Positions 37,670 through 47,041 of a stretch of 64,000 nucleotides of DNA are shown in pieces. How positions within the stretch are numbered: the stretch's first letter is position 1; every line of letters begins with the position of its first letter. Below the pieces are notes generated by a model that was not told where the DNA came from, searched no databases, and was given only the letters and a program-made list of their open reading frames with translations. Source of the stretch: Hyphomicrobiales bacterium (GTDB taxonomy: Bacteria > Pseudomonadota > Alphaproteobacteria > Rhizobiales > Rhizobiaceae); the NCBI GenBank assembly GCA_900472625.1, contig UCIT01000015.1, forward strand, positions 132-64,131, given 5' to 3'. Both the position numbers and the translations under genes were made by a program.

Positions 37670-38599
37670 ATGGATGATATTAGCGGATACACATACAATA
37701 AGGCGCTGAATGGCAAGCACCATTCACGCGAGGAGATGCTGTATCATCCACGGTTTCTTGAGATCGAGCGGCAGATCGCCTCTCACCTGATCGATATACA
37801 TCACAGAGCACCCCGCCTCGCCCGGCTCGCTGCGTCTCATCGTAAGTGGCTACTGACGCAAATGCTGTTTGCCATGCATGTCGGCCGCGATCGGCGCGAT
37901 CCGCGCTCCGGCCTGACTGCCGGCAGGTTCATGCAGGCCGCAACAGGCCAGAAGGTAGCAAGCAAGAACACCGCTGCATCCTTCCTTTCCGAACTCGTTG
38001 CCTACAAGTTTCTCCGCGATGTAGCGGATGAGACGCCTGACCGACGCCTGCGCCTTCTGGAGACGACGCCGGTCAGCTGGGACGCGATGCATTCCTGGTT
38101 CATGGGCCACATGAAGTGCCTCGACTACCTTGACGGCGGCAATCGCGCCGTCGCGGTCACCGCCGACATCCGCCTCTTTGAGCTGGCTCAGCCCCGGGCC
38201 GCCGACATCCTGTTGCTGGAGCCCGTCTGGCGCACGCCGAGGGACAGCATCGGCAATTTCCTCTGGTCCGAAGTCGGCGGCCTCGTGCTGCACGACCTGA
38301 TCCGCCGCCTGCCAGACGATGCGCGCTCGCGCGACCGCATCATTGTCGAGGATGTTACCTTTTCCGAAATCGCATCGAAATTCGGTATCTCGCTCACCAA
38401 CGTCAAGCGTATGTTTCGTAAGGCCGAGGCCGATCAGTTGCTCGGTTGGGAAAAGGCTGCCGGTCGTGGCGTGCTGTGGCTGTCGCGCACCTTCATCGAG
38501 GACTATTTTCACTGGCAGTCGGCAAAGTTCCTGGAGCTCGACAGGGCAGTCCACTGGGCTGCCAATCGGCTCCAATTGACACAGTCGCTATGTGCGTGA
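37670..38599 (+). CDS. Unrecognised protein with possible helix-turn-helix, next to Tad-like genes
   Basis: A 309-residue soluble protein that I do not recognise as a named family. The N-terminal two thirds are helical with LIDIHHRAPRLARLAASHRK and AATGQKVASKNTAASFLSEL. Near the C-terminus VTFSEIASKFGISLTNVKRM and FRKAEADQLLGW look like a helix-turn-helix, so a transcription regulator is plausible. The upstream 160 bases are poorer in GC. It lies 193 bases before a TadE-like gene in the same direction, and may control the islet; this is inference. Confidence 0.6.
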   Translation: MDDISGYTYNKALNGKHHSREEMLYHPRFLEIERQIASHLIDIHHRAPRLARLAASHRKWLLTQMLFAMHVGRDRRDPRSGLTAGRFMQAATGQKVASKNTAASFLSELVAYKFLRDVADETPDRRLRLLETTPVSWDAMHSWFMGHMKCLDYLDGGNRAVAVTADIRLFELAQPRAADILLLEPVWRTPRDSIGNFLWSEVGGLVLHDLIRRLPDDARSRDRIIVEDVTFSEIASKFGISLTNVKRMFRKAEADQLLGWEKAAGRGVLWLSRTFIEDYFHWQSAKFLELDRAVHWAANRLQLTQSLCA

Positions 38600-38792
38600 G
38601 CTTGCGGCTATCGCCAGACCGCAAAACAATCGCCGAAAAGTTGCGCGTTTGCGCATATCACCCAGCACCGGCTTCTTTTGTATCCACCTCTGATACACGC
38701 AATACTTTTATTAGGTAAGTAAAAGTTAAGTCGTGATTATGTATCCTTCGGTTGTTTCTGCGTTAGCAGGAACGCCGCAGGGAGCGCAGTGC

Positions 38793-39215
38793 ATGAAAGT
38801 CGTCCGTCGTCTGCTGACAAACAAGCGCGGTACCGCTGCAATCGAGTTCGCCATCGTCGCTCCTATCTTCCTGCTGGTCATGCTGACGCTCATTGCCTAC
38901 GGCATCTATCTCAGTGCCGCCCATGCCCTTCAGCAACTGACCGCGGACGCGGCCCGCACGGCCGTCGCCGGTCTTTCCGAGCAGGAACGCACGCAGCTGG
39001 TCAACAATTACATCGCGATATCGACGCTCAACGACCCCTTGATCGACCGCAAGAAATTGCAGGTGACGGTCGCCACCGATCCGCAGAACAGCAACCAGTT
39101 CACGGTAACCACGGTCTATGACGCAGCAGCGCTGCCTATCTGGAATCTATACACTTTTCCGCTTCCAGACACGAAGATCAGACGATTCGCGACCATACGG
39201 ATGGGTGGCATATGA
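38793..39215 (+). CDS. TadE-like pseudopilin
   Basis: The 140-residue protein has a short basic leader (MKVVRRLLTNKRG) followed by TAAIEFAIVAPIFLLVMLTL, the typical TadE processing site and hydrophobic helix with the conserved glutamate. The rest is a periplasmic or surface part ending in RRFATIRMGG. TadE-like proteins are minor pseudopilins of the Flp/Tad type IV pilus, processed by prepilin peptidase. The start at 38793 has GGGAG upstream. It is 7 bases from the following TadG-like gene. Confidence 0.85.
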   Translation: MKVVRRLLTNKRGTAAIEFAIVAPIFLLVMLTLIAYGIYLSAAHALQQLTADAARTAVAGLSEQERTQLVNNYIAISTLNDPLIDRKKLQVTVATDPQNSNQFTVTTVYDAAALPIWNLYTFPLPDTKIRRFATIRMGGI

Positions 39216-39222
39216 GGTCTGC

Positions 39223-40950
39223 ATGAGTTTCAACATCTTCCGGATCATGGCTGCGCGGGATGGCAACATTGCCATCACCGCAGCCCTGTGCGCGCCGCTG
39301 ATGCTCTATTCGCTGGCACTTGGCATCGATTTCGGCATGATGACGCTGCAGCAGCGCCGCCTCCAGCAGTTGAGCGACCTTGGCGCCATCGTTGCTGCCA
39401 GCGATATCAACAACGCTGCGGCCAATCTGGTCATCAACTTTAAGCAGAACGGAGTGAAGGTCGCCGTCAAGTCAGGTGTGGCTTACACAACCTCGTCGGG
39501 CACCATACTGCTCAACGCTCAGCAACTCGCGCAATATGACGCCGTCGTCCAATACACACCAGGCGTCTATGTTGCCGATCCTGCGGTTGCAGCCAGCCAG
39601 CGTTTCGTCGCTGGTGTCCAGCCTTACGATGCTGTCAAGGTTGCGGTGCAGCAGAAGGCGGAGATGACCTTCGCCGCGGCCATGATCACGCCGCCGACGC
39701 TCAGCGCCGTCGGAACCGCATCCGCCTCGAAGATCGCGGCCTTCTCCGTCGGCTCCCGGTTGGCGAGCCTCAACGGCGGCATTCTGAACGCCGTGCTCGG
39801 CGGCCTTCTCGGCACCACCGTCTCGCTCAGCGTCGCTGACTACAACGCCCTGCTGGCCACCAACGTCGATCTGCTCTCCTATCTCGACCTGTTGGCGACC
39901 AAGCTTAACGTCACTGCCGGCACCTATGACGATTTGCTGGCGACCGACATTTCCTATCCGCGCCTGCTCGACACTATGGCCGCCATGCCGGGCCTGACGC
40001 CTGCCGTTACCAAGGCGATCAATGCACTGTCCAAGGGGCTGGGCACGACGCAGATCAAGGTCAAGCTGCAGAACCTCGTCAGCCTTGGGCCGGTGGGAGA
40101 GAGGGTGATTGGCACCGGATCGCATCTTTTGGTCGAGGCCAACGCGCTCGACATCATCTCGGCGACCGCCTTCGCCGCAAATGCCAACAAGCAGGTGGCG
40201 GTCAATCTCGCCGGAACCATACCGGGTCTCACCAGCGTGACGCTGAAACTCGCCATCGGTGAACGGCCGAAGACCATCGCTTCCAATGCCGTCGGCGCGA
40301 CGGGAGCCGCGGTCCGCACCGCGCAGATCCGCCTGGCAATCGAAGCAAGCGTGCCCGGCCTCGGCGCCATCGCCGGCATCAAGGTGCGGGTTCCGCTCTA
40401 TGTCGAGGCTGCCTATGCCGAAGCCAAGCTTGCCAGCTTCGCCTGTCTCGGCGGCGGTGTCAGAAGCGCCAGCATTGGTGTCGATGTGGTGCCCGGCGTG
40501 GCGGAGATCGCACTCGGCGATGTCGATCCGACGGCGATGGCCAATTTCGGATCCAAGCCGCGGGTCACCGCCGCGACGATCATCGATGCGCTGCTGCTGA
40601 AGGTGAATGCCCTGGCGGACGTCAACCTCACCAACACGCAAAAGACACGGCTGACCTTCCAAACCAACGACATCACCAACAAGACAGTCAAGAACGTCTC
40701 GACCCGAGACACGCTGACCTCCGCCGTGCAGTCTCTGATCGGGGGCACGGACATCCAGATCCAACTCCTGATCCTCACCCTCGGCACCAACAAGGTGGTG
40801 ATGCAGGCAATCGCAGACACGCTGTCCGGTATAACCGCCCCACTCGACGATGTGCTCTACAACACGTTGCTGATGCTCGGCATCAAGATCGGCGAGGCCG
40901 ACGTCCGCTTCACGGACGCGCGTTGCCAGCAATCCGTGCTGGTACAATGA
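39223..40950 (+). CDS. TadG-like pilus assembly protein (large)
   Basis: The 575-residue protein starts with the Tad N-terminal segment (RDGNIAITAALCAPLMLYSL, then ALGIDFGMMTLQQRRLQQLS), one membrane helix with pilin-like character. A long exported region follows, rich in Ala, Leu, Val and Thr, including LSVADYNALLATNVDLLSYL and two later Cys. This matches the rhizobial TadG group with a DUF2134-like body. It probably sits in the periplasm attached to the inner membrane. The stop is followed by a bidirectional terminator shared with the convergent DAHP synthase gene. Confidence 0.78.
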   Translation: MSFNIFRIMAARDGNIAITAALCAPLMLYSLALGIDFGMMTLQQRRLQQLSDLGAIVAASDINNAAANLVINFKQNGVKVAVKSGVAYTTSSGTILLNAQQLAQYDAVVQYTPGVYVADPAVAASQRFVAGVQPYDAVKVAVQQKAEMTFAAAMITPPTLSAVGTASASKIAAFSVGSRLASLNGGILNAVLGGLLGTTVSLSVADYNALLATNVDLLSYLDLLATKLNVTAGTYDDLLATDISYPRLLDTMAAMPGLTPAVTKAINALSKGLGTTQIKVKLQNLVSLGPVGERVIGTGSHLLVEANALDIISATAFAANANKQVAVNLAGTIPGLTSVTLKLAIGERPKTIASNAVGATGAAVRTAQIRLAIEASVPGLGAIAGIKVRVPLYVEAAYAEAKLASFACLGGGVRSASIGVDVVPGVAEIALGDVDPTAMANFGSKPRVTAATIIDALLLKVNALADVNLTNTQKTRLTFQTNDITNKTVKNVSTRDTLTSAVQSLIGGTDIQIQLLILTLGTNKVVMQAIADTLSGITAPLDDVLYNTLLMLGIKIGEADVRFTDARCQQSVLVQ

Positions 40951-40980
40951 AAAAACCCGGCGCGATGGCCGGGCTTCCTC
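40951..40980. terminator. Bidirectional terminator between tadG-like gene and DAHP synthase
   Basis: CCCGGC/GCCGGG (40956-40961, 40968-40973) forms a 6-bp stem. Read on the minus strand it is followed by TTTTTT, a strong signal for DAHP synthase. It shares the exact string CGCGATGGCCGGGCTT with the terminator at 45541-45574. Confidence 0.8.
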
Positions 40981-41001
40981 AATCTGTGATCAGCGACATG
41001 A

Positions 41002-42375
41002 TCAGCCGTTGACGGCCATCCGCTTCTCGTCGCGACCGCTCTTCATCCGCTCGGACAGCAGGAAGGCCAGCTCGAGCGCCTGGTCGGCATTGAGACGCGG
41101 GTCGCAATGCGTGTGATAGCGGTCGTGCAGGTCTTCCGCGGTCACGGCGCGTGCGCCGCCCGTGCACTCGGTCACGTCCTTGCCGGTCATCTCGATATGG
41201 ATGCCGCCTGGATGAGTGCCTTCGGCGCGGTGAATCTGGAAGAAGCTTTCGACTTCCGACAGGATCCGCTCGAACGGACGCGTCTTGTAGTGGTTCAGCG
41301 TGATCGTGTTGCCATGCATCGGATCGCAGGACCAAACGACCTTGCGGCCTTCCTTCTCCACCGCACGGATCAGGCGCGGCAGATGCTCGGCAACCTTGTC
41401 GTGGCCGAAACGGCAGATCAGCGTCAGGCGGCCGGCCTCGTTCTGAGGGTTCAGCACGTCGATCAGCTTGATCAAGTCGTCCGCCTGCAGCGTCGGGCCG
41501 CACTTCAGACCGATCGGGTTCTTGATGCCGCGGCAGTATTCCACGTGCGCGTGATCGAGCTGGCGCGTGCGGTCGCCGATCCAGATCATGTGGCCCGACG
41601 TGGCGTACCAGTCGCCGGAGGTCGAATCGACGCGGGTCAGTGCTTCTTCATAGCCAAGCAGCAAGGCTTCATGGCTGGTGAAGAAGTCCGTCTCGCGCAG
41701 GCTCGGCTGGTTCTCGGCCGTGATGCCGATCGCCTTCATGAAATCCATGGTCTCGCTGATGCGATCGGCAAGCTTGCGGTAGCGCTCGCCCTGCGGGCTG
41801 TCCTTGATGAAGCCGAGCATCCACTGGTGCACGTTCTCGAGGTTGGCATAGCCACCCATCGCGAAGGCGCGCAGAAGGTTCAGCGTCGCGGCCGACTGGC
41901 GGTAAGCCATCACCTGGCGTTCCGGGTTCGGAATGCGGGCTTCCTCGGTGAACTCGATGCCGTTGATGATGTCACCACGGTAGCTCGGCAGCGACACGCC
42001 GTCGAGCGTCTCGATGCCCGAAGAGCGCGGCTTGGCGAACTGGCCGGCAATGCGACCGACCTTGACGACAGGAAGCTGGGCGCCATAGGTCAGCACCACG
42101 GCCATCTGCAGGAAGGCGCGGAAGAAGTCGCGGATATTGTCGGCGCCGTGCTCGGCAAAGCTCTCGGCGCAGTCGCCGCCCTGCAGGAGGAATCCGTTGC
42201 CTTCAGCTACATTGGCAAGGTGCTTCTTGAGACGGCGCGCTTCACCGGCAAAAACGAGTGGCGGATACGATGCCAGCTGGGCTTCAGTTGCCGCAACTGC
42301 TGCCTGATCCGGATAATCCGGGACCTGCTGGATCGGTTTTTGCCGCCAACTGTTCGGAGTCCAATTCTGTGCCAT
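41002..42375 (-). CDS. 3-deoxy-7-phosphoheptulonate synthase, class II
   Basis: The enzyme joins phosphoenolpyruvate and erythrose 4-phosphate, the first step of the shikimate pathway. The plant-like class II type is shown by [78 protein letters not shown] and [19 protein letters not shown]. Length 457 residues from ATG 42375, with AGGTGA upstream; a GTG at 42384 is the alternative. It lies opposite to and between two Tad-like genes, which suggests that one of them moved in. Confidence 0.95.
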   Translation of the reverse strand: MAQNWTPNSWRQKPIQQVPDYPDQAAVAATEAQLASYPPLVFAGEARRLKKHLANVAEGNGFLLQGGDCAESFAEHGADNIRDFFRAFLQMAVVLTYGAQLPVVKVGRIAGQFAKPRSSGIETLDGVSLPSYRGDIINGIEFTEEARIPNPERQVMAYRQSAATLNLLRAFAMGGYANLENVHQWMLGFIKDSPQGERYRKLADRISETMDFMKAIGITAENQPSLRETDFFTSHEALLLGYEEALTRVDSTSGDWYATSGHMIWIGDRTRQLDHAHVEYCRGIKNPIGLKCGPTLQADDLIKLIDVLNPQNEAGRLTLICRFGHDKVAEHLPRLIRAVEKEGRKVVWSCDPMHGNTITLNHYKTRPFERILSEVESFFQIHRAEGTHPGGIHIEMTGKDVTECTGGARAVTAEDLHDRYHTHCDPRLNADQALELAFLLSERMKSGRDEKRMAVNG

Positions 42376-42694
42376 CTCGCTCACCTGTCTCTGTATCCGG
42401 TACCGGCCGGATATCCCGTCTTTGAAATATGGGGCGGCTTATAGCCGTTTCGCTTGATCTTGCATAGCGGCTTCGGCCAGCCTGCGGGTTGGCGTCGTCC
42501 GCGTTTGGAAGACGACCATATAAAGGGACGCGGGCGGACATTTTCAAACCCTCTAAACAACGTTAGTGTTCGCGAAACCAAGACGATTTGTATCTAATTT
42601 AAGCTTTGCCCCTATCAATGGCCGTCCTATCGGACGGCGAAGCATGAGGCTTCCCTTTTTTCAAACATGTGTTTTGGACATCGGGACCATTGTC
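42376..42694. other. Intergenic region with an orphan terminator
   Basis: This 319-bp gap lies between divergent DAHP synthase and the second TadG-like gene. It holds no credible protein gene. Near its right end are two adjacent perfect hairpins followed by a T run, described separately. The left half should contain the DAHP synthase promoter. Confidence 0.45.
42621..42662 (+). terminator. Twin-hairpin terminator without an upstream gene
   Basis: GCCGTCC/GGACGGC (42621-42627, 42632-42638) is followed at once by GAAGC/GCTTC (42639-42643, 42649-42653) and then CCTTTTTTC. This looks like an intrinsic terminator on the plus strand. No plus-strand protein gene precedes it, so it may end a small RNA or act as an attenuator in the leader of the TadG-like gene starting at 42695. 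Confidence 0.6.
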
Positions 42695-44035
42695 ATGCTT
42701 ATCTCACATCGCTTTCTATCTGACAGATCGGGCAATTTCGGCATGCTCACCGCCATCCTCATGGTGCCGCTGATCGGCGCCGGCGGCCTCGCCATCGACT
42801 TCACTCATGCGCTCAGCATTCGCAGGCAGTTGCAGGGCGCTGCGGATGCCGCGGCGGTCGGTGCTGTGGCGCAGGAATCGCCGGCAATGAAGAAGGCCCA
42901 GACGATGACTGGCGACGGCGTCGTCACCGTCGGCAAGACTGACGCGCAGGAGCTGTTTCGAGCACAAATCGCCGGCGAGGCGGTCAATTTTCCGATCGAT
43001 ATCCAGGTTGACGTGACCAAGACAGGCGGCGTGCTGACCTCGGCAGTGAGCTTCAATGCCCGAGTGCCGACTTCTTTAATGCAAATCCTCGGGCAGACGA
43101 GCGTGCCGATTTCTGGCACAGCAACAGCGCGCTATGAAACGCCGGCCTATATGGATTTCTTTATGCTGCTCGACAACACCCCTTCCATGGGCGTCGCTGC
43201 GACACAGACCGGCATCGATAAGATGAAGAGTGTGACGGCATCAGGCCACGATGGCGGCCAGGACAAGAACTGCGCCTTCGCCTGTCACATCGTGTCCACG
43301 GCCGGCGTCGAGGACAAGAAAAGCTATTACAATGTCGCCCGCAACAATGGCATTACGATCCGCATCGACGTCGTCGCCCAGGCTGTCAAGGCGCTGATGG
43401 CCCGAGCCATCGACACGCAGACCATGGCAAACCAGTTTCGCGTCGCCGCCTACACGTTCGGAAAAACGGCGCAGGACGCCAAGCTCTTCAAGGTGTCTGC
43501 GATCAACTACGACCTGAATGCCGTCGGTACAGCGACCAGTTCGATCCAGCTGATGAGCATCCCCTACCAGAACTACAATGGTGACCAGCAGACGAGCTTC
43601 GACGATGCACTGAAGGGCATCGATGCTGAAATCACCGCAACCGGTACCGCCGGTACCGGCTCCAGCAACGCAGATCGCCAGAAGATCGTCTTCTTCGTCG
43701 CCGATGGCGTTGGTGACAGTTACAAGCCGACAGGCTGCACGAGCCCGAAAGGTGCCAGCGGCGGACGCTGCATCGAGCCGATCGACACGAAGACATGCAC
43801 GACACTGAAGAACAAGGGCATCAAGGTCGCCGTGCTCTACACGTCATATCTGCCGCTGCCCGAAAATGATTTCTACAACAGCTGGGTGAAGCCTTTCGAG
43901 GGCAAGATTTCGAGCAAGATGCAGGAATGTGCCACACCCGGTCTGTTCTTCGCCGTCAGCCCGACCGACGGCATCGAGGAGGCCATGCAGGCCTTGTTCA
44001 TGAAGATCGTCAGCATGCCGCGCATCACGAGTTGA
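42695..44035 (+). CDS. TadG-like protein with von Willebrand A domain
   Basis: The 446-residue protein starts MLISHRFLSDRSGNFGMLTA with the Tad helix AILMVPLIGAGGLAIDFTHA. After a linker, a vWA-like domain begins at MDFFMLLDNTPSMGVAATQT (MIDAS-like D-x-T-x-S). It continues through VVAQAVKALMARA, QTSFDDALKGIDAEI and KIVFFVADGVGDSY to the end. It could bind surface or matrix ligands at the tip of a Tad pilus. The start at 42695 is preferred; an upstream ATG at 42644 lies in a hairpin loop. The DAHP synthase gene splits it from the other Tad-like genes. Confidence 0.8.
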   Translation: MLISHRFLSDRSGNFGMLTAILMVPLIGAGGLAIDFTHALSIRRQLQGAADAAAVGAVAQESPAMKKAQTMTGDGVVTVGKTDAQELFRAQIAGEAVNFPIDIQVDVTKTGGVLTSAVSFNARVPTSLMQILGQTSVPISGTATARYETPAYMDFFMLLDNTPSMGVAATQTGIDKMKSVTASGHDGGQDKNCAFACHIVSTAGVEDKKSYYNVARNNGITIRIDVVAQAVKALMARAIDTQTMANQFRVAAYTFGKTAQDAKLFKVSAINYDLNAVGTATSSIQLMSIPYQNYNGDQQTSFDDALKGIDAEITATGTAGTGSSNADRQKIVFFVADGVGDSYKPTGCTSPKGASGGRCIEPIDTKTCTTLKNKGIKVAVLYTSYLPLPENDFYNSWVKPFEGKISSKMQECATPGLFFAVSPTDGIEEAMQALFMKIVSMPRITS

Positions 44036-44072
44036 TGGGCGGCATCACCAGCTAACGCGCGATATCACAGTT

Positions 44073-44093
44073 CAGCCGCCGCAAAATCGGCTG
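44073..44093. terminator. Hairpin between the TadG-like gene and gor
   Basis: CAGCCG/CGGCTG (44073-44078, 44088-44093) forms a 6-bp stem with AAAAT in the loop, between convergent genes. No T run follows on either strand. Confidence 0.35.
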
Positions 44094-44097
44094 CGCG

Positions 44098-45483
44098 TCA
44101 GACGCGCACGCCATCCTTCAGCCGGTAGCTCGGCGCATACATGGTGACGAGTTCCTCGGCCGCCGTCGGATGCACGGCCATGGTGCGGTCGAAATCGTCC
44201 TTGGTGCAGCCGGCCTTCAGCGTGATGCCGAGCAGCTGAGCCATCTCCCCGGCGTCGTGGCCGAGGATGTGGGCGCCGACCACCTTGCGGCTGGCTGCAT
44301 CGACGATCAGCTTCATGATCATCTTCTCCGTCCGACCGGACAGAGTCGCCTTCATCGGCCGGAACTGGGCGCGATAGACCTCGACGTCGCTGTAGCGCTT
44401 GCCTGCGTCTTCTTCGGTCAGGCCGACGGTGCCGATCTCCGGCTGCGAGAACACGGCTGTTGCGATCGTCTCATGATCCGGCTTGGTCGGGTTGTTCTTG
44501 TACTCGGTCTCGATGAAGCACATTGCCTCATGGATCGCTACCGGTGTCAGCTGTACCCGATCGGTGACGTCGCCAAGCGCATAGATGTTGTCGACGCTGG
44601 TACGCGAATAATCGTCCACCATGATGGCGCCGTGCTCGTTGGTCTTGACGCCAGCGTCTTCCAGCCCAAGCCCGTGCGAGTTCGGCAGCCGACCGATCGC
44701 CAGCATCACCACGTCAGCATCGAGCACGCCATTGTTCAGCGTCTCGACCTTCAGGCCGTCGTCGCCCTTCGCGACGCTCTTCAGCATGTCGTGGCACAGG
44801 ATGCGGATGCCCTTGGCGGTCATCGCCTCGTGCAGGCCGTGGCGCAGGTCGTGGTCGAAGCGCGACAGGATTTCAGCACCACGATAGACAAGCGTCGTCT
44901 CGACACCGAGCCCGTGGAAGATGTTGGCGAATTCGACAGCAATGTAGCCGCCGCCAACGATGACGATCGAGCGCGGCAGCTCCTCCAGATTGAAGGCCTC
45001 GTTCGAGGTGATGCACAGATCGCGGCCCGGCAGTGCGCCGTGATGGTTCGGCGTGCCACCGGTGGCGATGACGATCGTCTTCGCCGTTACCGTCTTGCCG
45101 AAGGCCACCAGCCGCACGGTATGGGCATCGACAAGCTCGGCGCGCGTATCGAGGATTTCGGCGTTGGCGTTCGCCAGGCCTTTCTTGTAGAGGCCCTCAA
45201 GCCGGGTGATTTCGGCATCCTTGGCGGCGATGAGCTTCTTCCAGTCGAAAGACGTTTCTCCCACCGTCCAGCCGAAGCCGGCCGAATCCTCGAAGTGCTC
45301 ATGATACTGCGAGGCATAGACGAACAGCTTCTTCGGCACGCAGCCGCGAATGACGCAGGTGCCGCCGTAACGAAATTCCTCGGCGATCGCCACCTTCTTG
45401 CCGAGCGCCGCAGCAACACGGGCGCTGCGTACCCCACCCGAGCCGCCACCGATGACAAAGAGGTCGTAATCATAGGCTGTCAT
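44098..45483 (-). CDS. gor: Glutathione-disulfide reductase
   Basis: The enzyme reduces oxidised glutathione with NADPH in the cytosol. The 461-residue flavoprotein shows FAD binding DYDLFVIGGGSGGVRSARVA, the redox cysteines Cys43 and Cys48 in GGTCVIRGCVPKK, the NADPH site IVIVGGGYIAVEFANIFHGLG, FAD contact YALGDVTDRVQLTPVA and the C-terminal His-Glu pair in MAVHPTAAEELVTM. Glutathione is also the carrier for the formaldehyde pathway encoded at 57-61 kb. It is followed upstream by an independent terminator. Confidence 0.96.
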   Translation of the reverse strand: MTAYDYDLFVIGGGSGGVRSARVAAALGKKVAIAEEFRYGGTCVIRGCVPKKLFVYASQYHEHFEDSAGFGWTVGETSFDWKKLIAAKDAEITRLEGLYKKGLANANAEILDTRAELVDAHTVRLVAFGKTVTAKTIVIATGGTPNHHGALPGRDLCITSNEAFNLEELPRSIVIVGGGYIAVEFANIFHGLGVETTLVYRGAEILSRFDHDLRHGLHEAMTAKGIRILCHDMLKSVAKGDDGLKVETLNNGVLDADVVMLAIGRLPNSHGLGLEDAGVKTNEHGAIMVDDYSRTSVDNIYALGDVTDRVQLTPVAIHEAMCFIETEYKNNPTKPDHETIATAVFSQPEIGTVGLTEEDAGKRYSDVEVYRAQFRPMKATLSGRTEKMIMKLIVDAASRKVVGAHILGHDAGEMAQLLGITLKAGCTKDDFDRTMAVHPTAAEELVTMYAPSYRLKDGVRV

Positions 45484-45540
45484 GGGGATCTCCGGCAGGA
45501 ATCGTCAGGAAGGGAAGGCTTGATATAGTACCGATGTCGG

Positions 45541-45574
45541 CAAAAACAAAAGCCCGACGCGATGGCCGGGCTTT
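45541..45574 (-). terminator. Terminator of the rpiA-DUF2059 unit
   Basis: On the minus strand AAAGCCCG/CGGGCTTT (45567-45574, 45549-45556) forms an 8-bp stem followed by TGTTTTTG. It shares CGCGATGGCCGGGCTT with the terminator at 40951-40980. Confidence 0.85.
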
Positions 45575-45596
45575 CGAAGGACGATAAGTGGAAGCC

Positions 45597-46163
45597 TTAT
45601 GGCTTTGCGGCAGGCTTTGCAGCCGGTGCAGCTGCCGGAGCGGCTTCGGCAGCCGGTGCAGGCTTAACGACCTTGGCAAGCTCGGTGCTGGTGGTCTTCT
45701 GCAGGTCGCGGGAGATGCCCTGCGCCCAGATGTCGGCGGCCTTGACGGTTTCGCGCGATGCGATCGGGCCGTCCTTCAGGAGCTTCTGGCCAACTGGCGA
45801 GCCGTAGAAGGCGGCAATGGCGTTCAGCTCTTCAACCGTGAAGGTCTTGGCATAGGTCAGCGCGGCTTCTTTCTCGAGGTCGGCGCGACGCGGTGCGAGT
45901 GCCAGCGCCTGCTTGTCGACTTCGGCGGTGATCTGGTCCTGGTAGTTCGGCGAATCCTGGATCAGATCGGCCTTCAGGCGCTCGGCAAGGCCAGGCAGGA
46001 TGTTGTCGAACTGGGTGGTGGCGCCGATGGCGTCGATCGCCGCCCGGGCTGCCTTCAGCTGTTCAGGCGATGCTTCCTGCGCGTGGGCCACGGAGCCCAG
46101 CGCGACGCCCGAAAGAATGACGGTCGCAGCAGCAAAACGGCCAAAACCTGCAAATTTACTCAT
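45597..46163 (-). CDS. DUF2059 domain-containing periplasmic protein
   Basis: The 188-residue product has a signal peptide (FGRFAAATVILSGVALGSVA, cut after AHA), then a DUF2059 domain: YAKTFTVEELNAIAAFYGSP and VGQKLLKDGPIASRETV are the family core. A low-complexity Ala/Pro/Lys tail of about 25 residues ends the protein. The family's function is unknown. The start at 46163 is chosen because AGGAG is ten bases upstream; ATG 46172 would leave only one base of spacing. It lies 16 bases after rpiA and is probably co-transcribed with it. Confidence 0.85.
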   Translation of the reverse strand: MSKFAGFGRFAAATVILSGVALGSVAHAQEASPEQLKAARAAIDAIGATTQFDNILPGLAERLKADLIQDSPNYQDQITAEVDKQALALAPRRADLEKEAALTYAKTFTVEELNAIAAFYGSPVGQKLLKDGPIASRETVKAADIWAQGISRDLQKTTSTELAKVVKPAPAAEAAPAAAPAAKPAAKP

Positions 46164-46179
46164 GAGTTCCATGCTCCTG

Positions 46180-46878
46180 TTACCTGGTTGCCCGCAGTTC
46201 GCGGACGCCCGCCGGACCGGCGATAATCGCAAGCGCGGCCATATTGAGAAAGAGTCCGTGTTCCACAACGCCTGGAATCGCGTTCAACTGGCTTGAAAGC
46301 GCCTCTGCATCAGGAATGCGGCCAAAAGATGCGTCGATAATGTAGTGTCCACCATCCGTGGTGAAATTCCCGTCGCCGGATTGACGAAGGTCGAGACTGC
46401 CTGAAAGGCCGAGTTTCGACGCCGTTTTTTCGATGGCGATGCGGGTCGCGACCAGGCCGAATATGTTGACTTCGATGGGCAGCGCAAAGGCGCCGAGTGT
46501 CTCGACCAGCTTGCTCTCGTCGGCGATCACGATAACCCGCGACGAGGCCGCTGCAACGATTTTCTCGCGCAGCAGCGCGCCGCCGCCACCCTTGATCAGC
46601 GTGAGCCTGGCATCGACCTCGTCGGCGCCATCGATCGTAAGATCCAGTTCCGGCAGTTCGTCGAGCGACTTCAGCGGCACGCCGAGTTCGACGCAGAGCC
46701 GCGCTGTGCGCTCCGATGTCGGTACGCCTTCGACCCTGAAGCCGTCGGCCACCTTTTCGGCCAGCAGCCGCACGAACTCTTCGGCGGTGCTGCCGGTCCC
46801 GATTCCAAGACGCATGCCGTTCTCGACATGGGCAAGGGCCGCAGCGGCGGCCTTGATCTTCATCTCGCGGGCATCCAT
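46180..46878 (-). CDS. rpiA: Ribose-5-phosphate isomerase A
   Basis: RpiA interconverts ribose 5-phosphate and ribulose 5-phosphate in the pentose phosphate pathway. The 232-residue protein has [16 protein letters not shown] (phosphate loop), [24 protein letters not shown] with the catalytic acid, [15 protein letters not shown] and the C-terminal [16 protein letters not shown]. The start at 46878 fits the family; the longer frame back to 46995 has no resemblance to RpiA. It is divergent from gph. Confidence 0.95.
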   Translation of the reverse strand: MDAREMKIKAAAAALAHVENGMRLGIGTGSTAEEFVRLLAEKVADGFRVEGVPTSERTARLCVELGVPLKSLDELPELDLTIDGADEVDARLTLIKGGGGALLREKIVAAASSRVIVIADESKLVETLGAFALPIEVNIFGLVATRIAIEKTASKLGLSGSLDLRQSGDGNFTTDGGHYIIDASFGRIPDAEALSSQLNAIPGVVEHGLFLNMAALAIIAGPAGVRELRATR

Positions 46879-47041
46879 GCGCCGCCTACTCCCAATGTTA
46901 CGTTGGTTGCGTTGTTTACACGGCCCGCCAGCCAAACGAAAGCCAAAATAACGCGGCGCTTTCGAAATCATGAGTCGATCCGTCATCGATCCCAAGGCGG
47001 CGGCAAACCGTTGCTTTTGCGGGCTTCATCGCCTACGTCAG

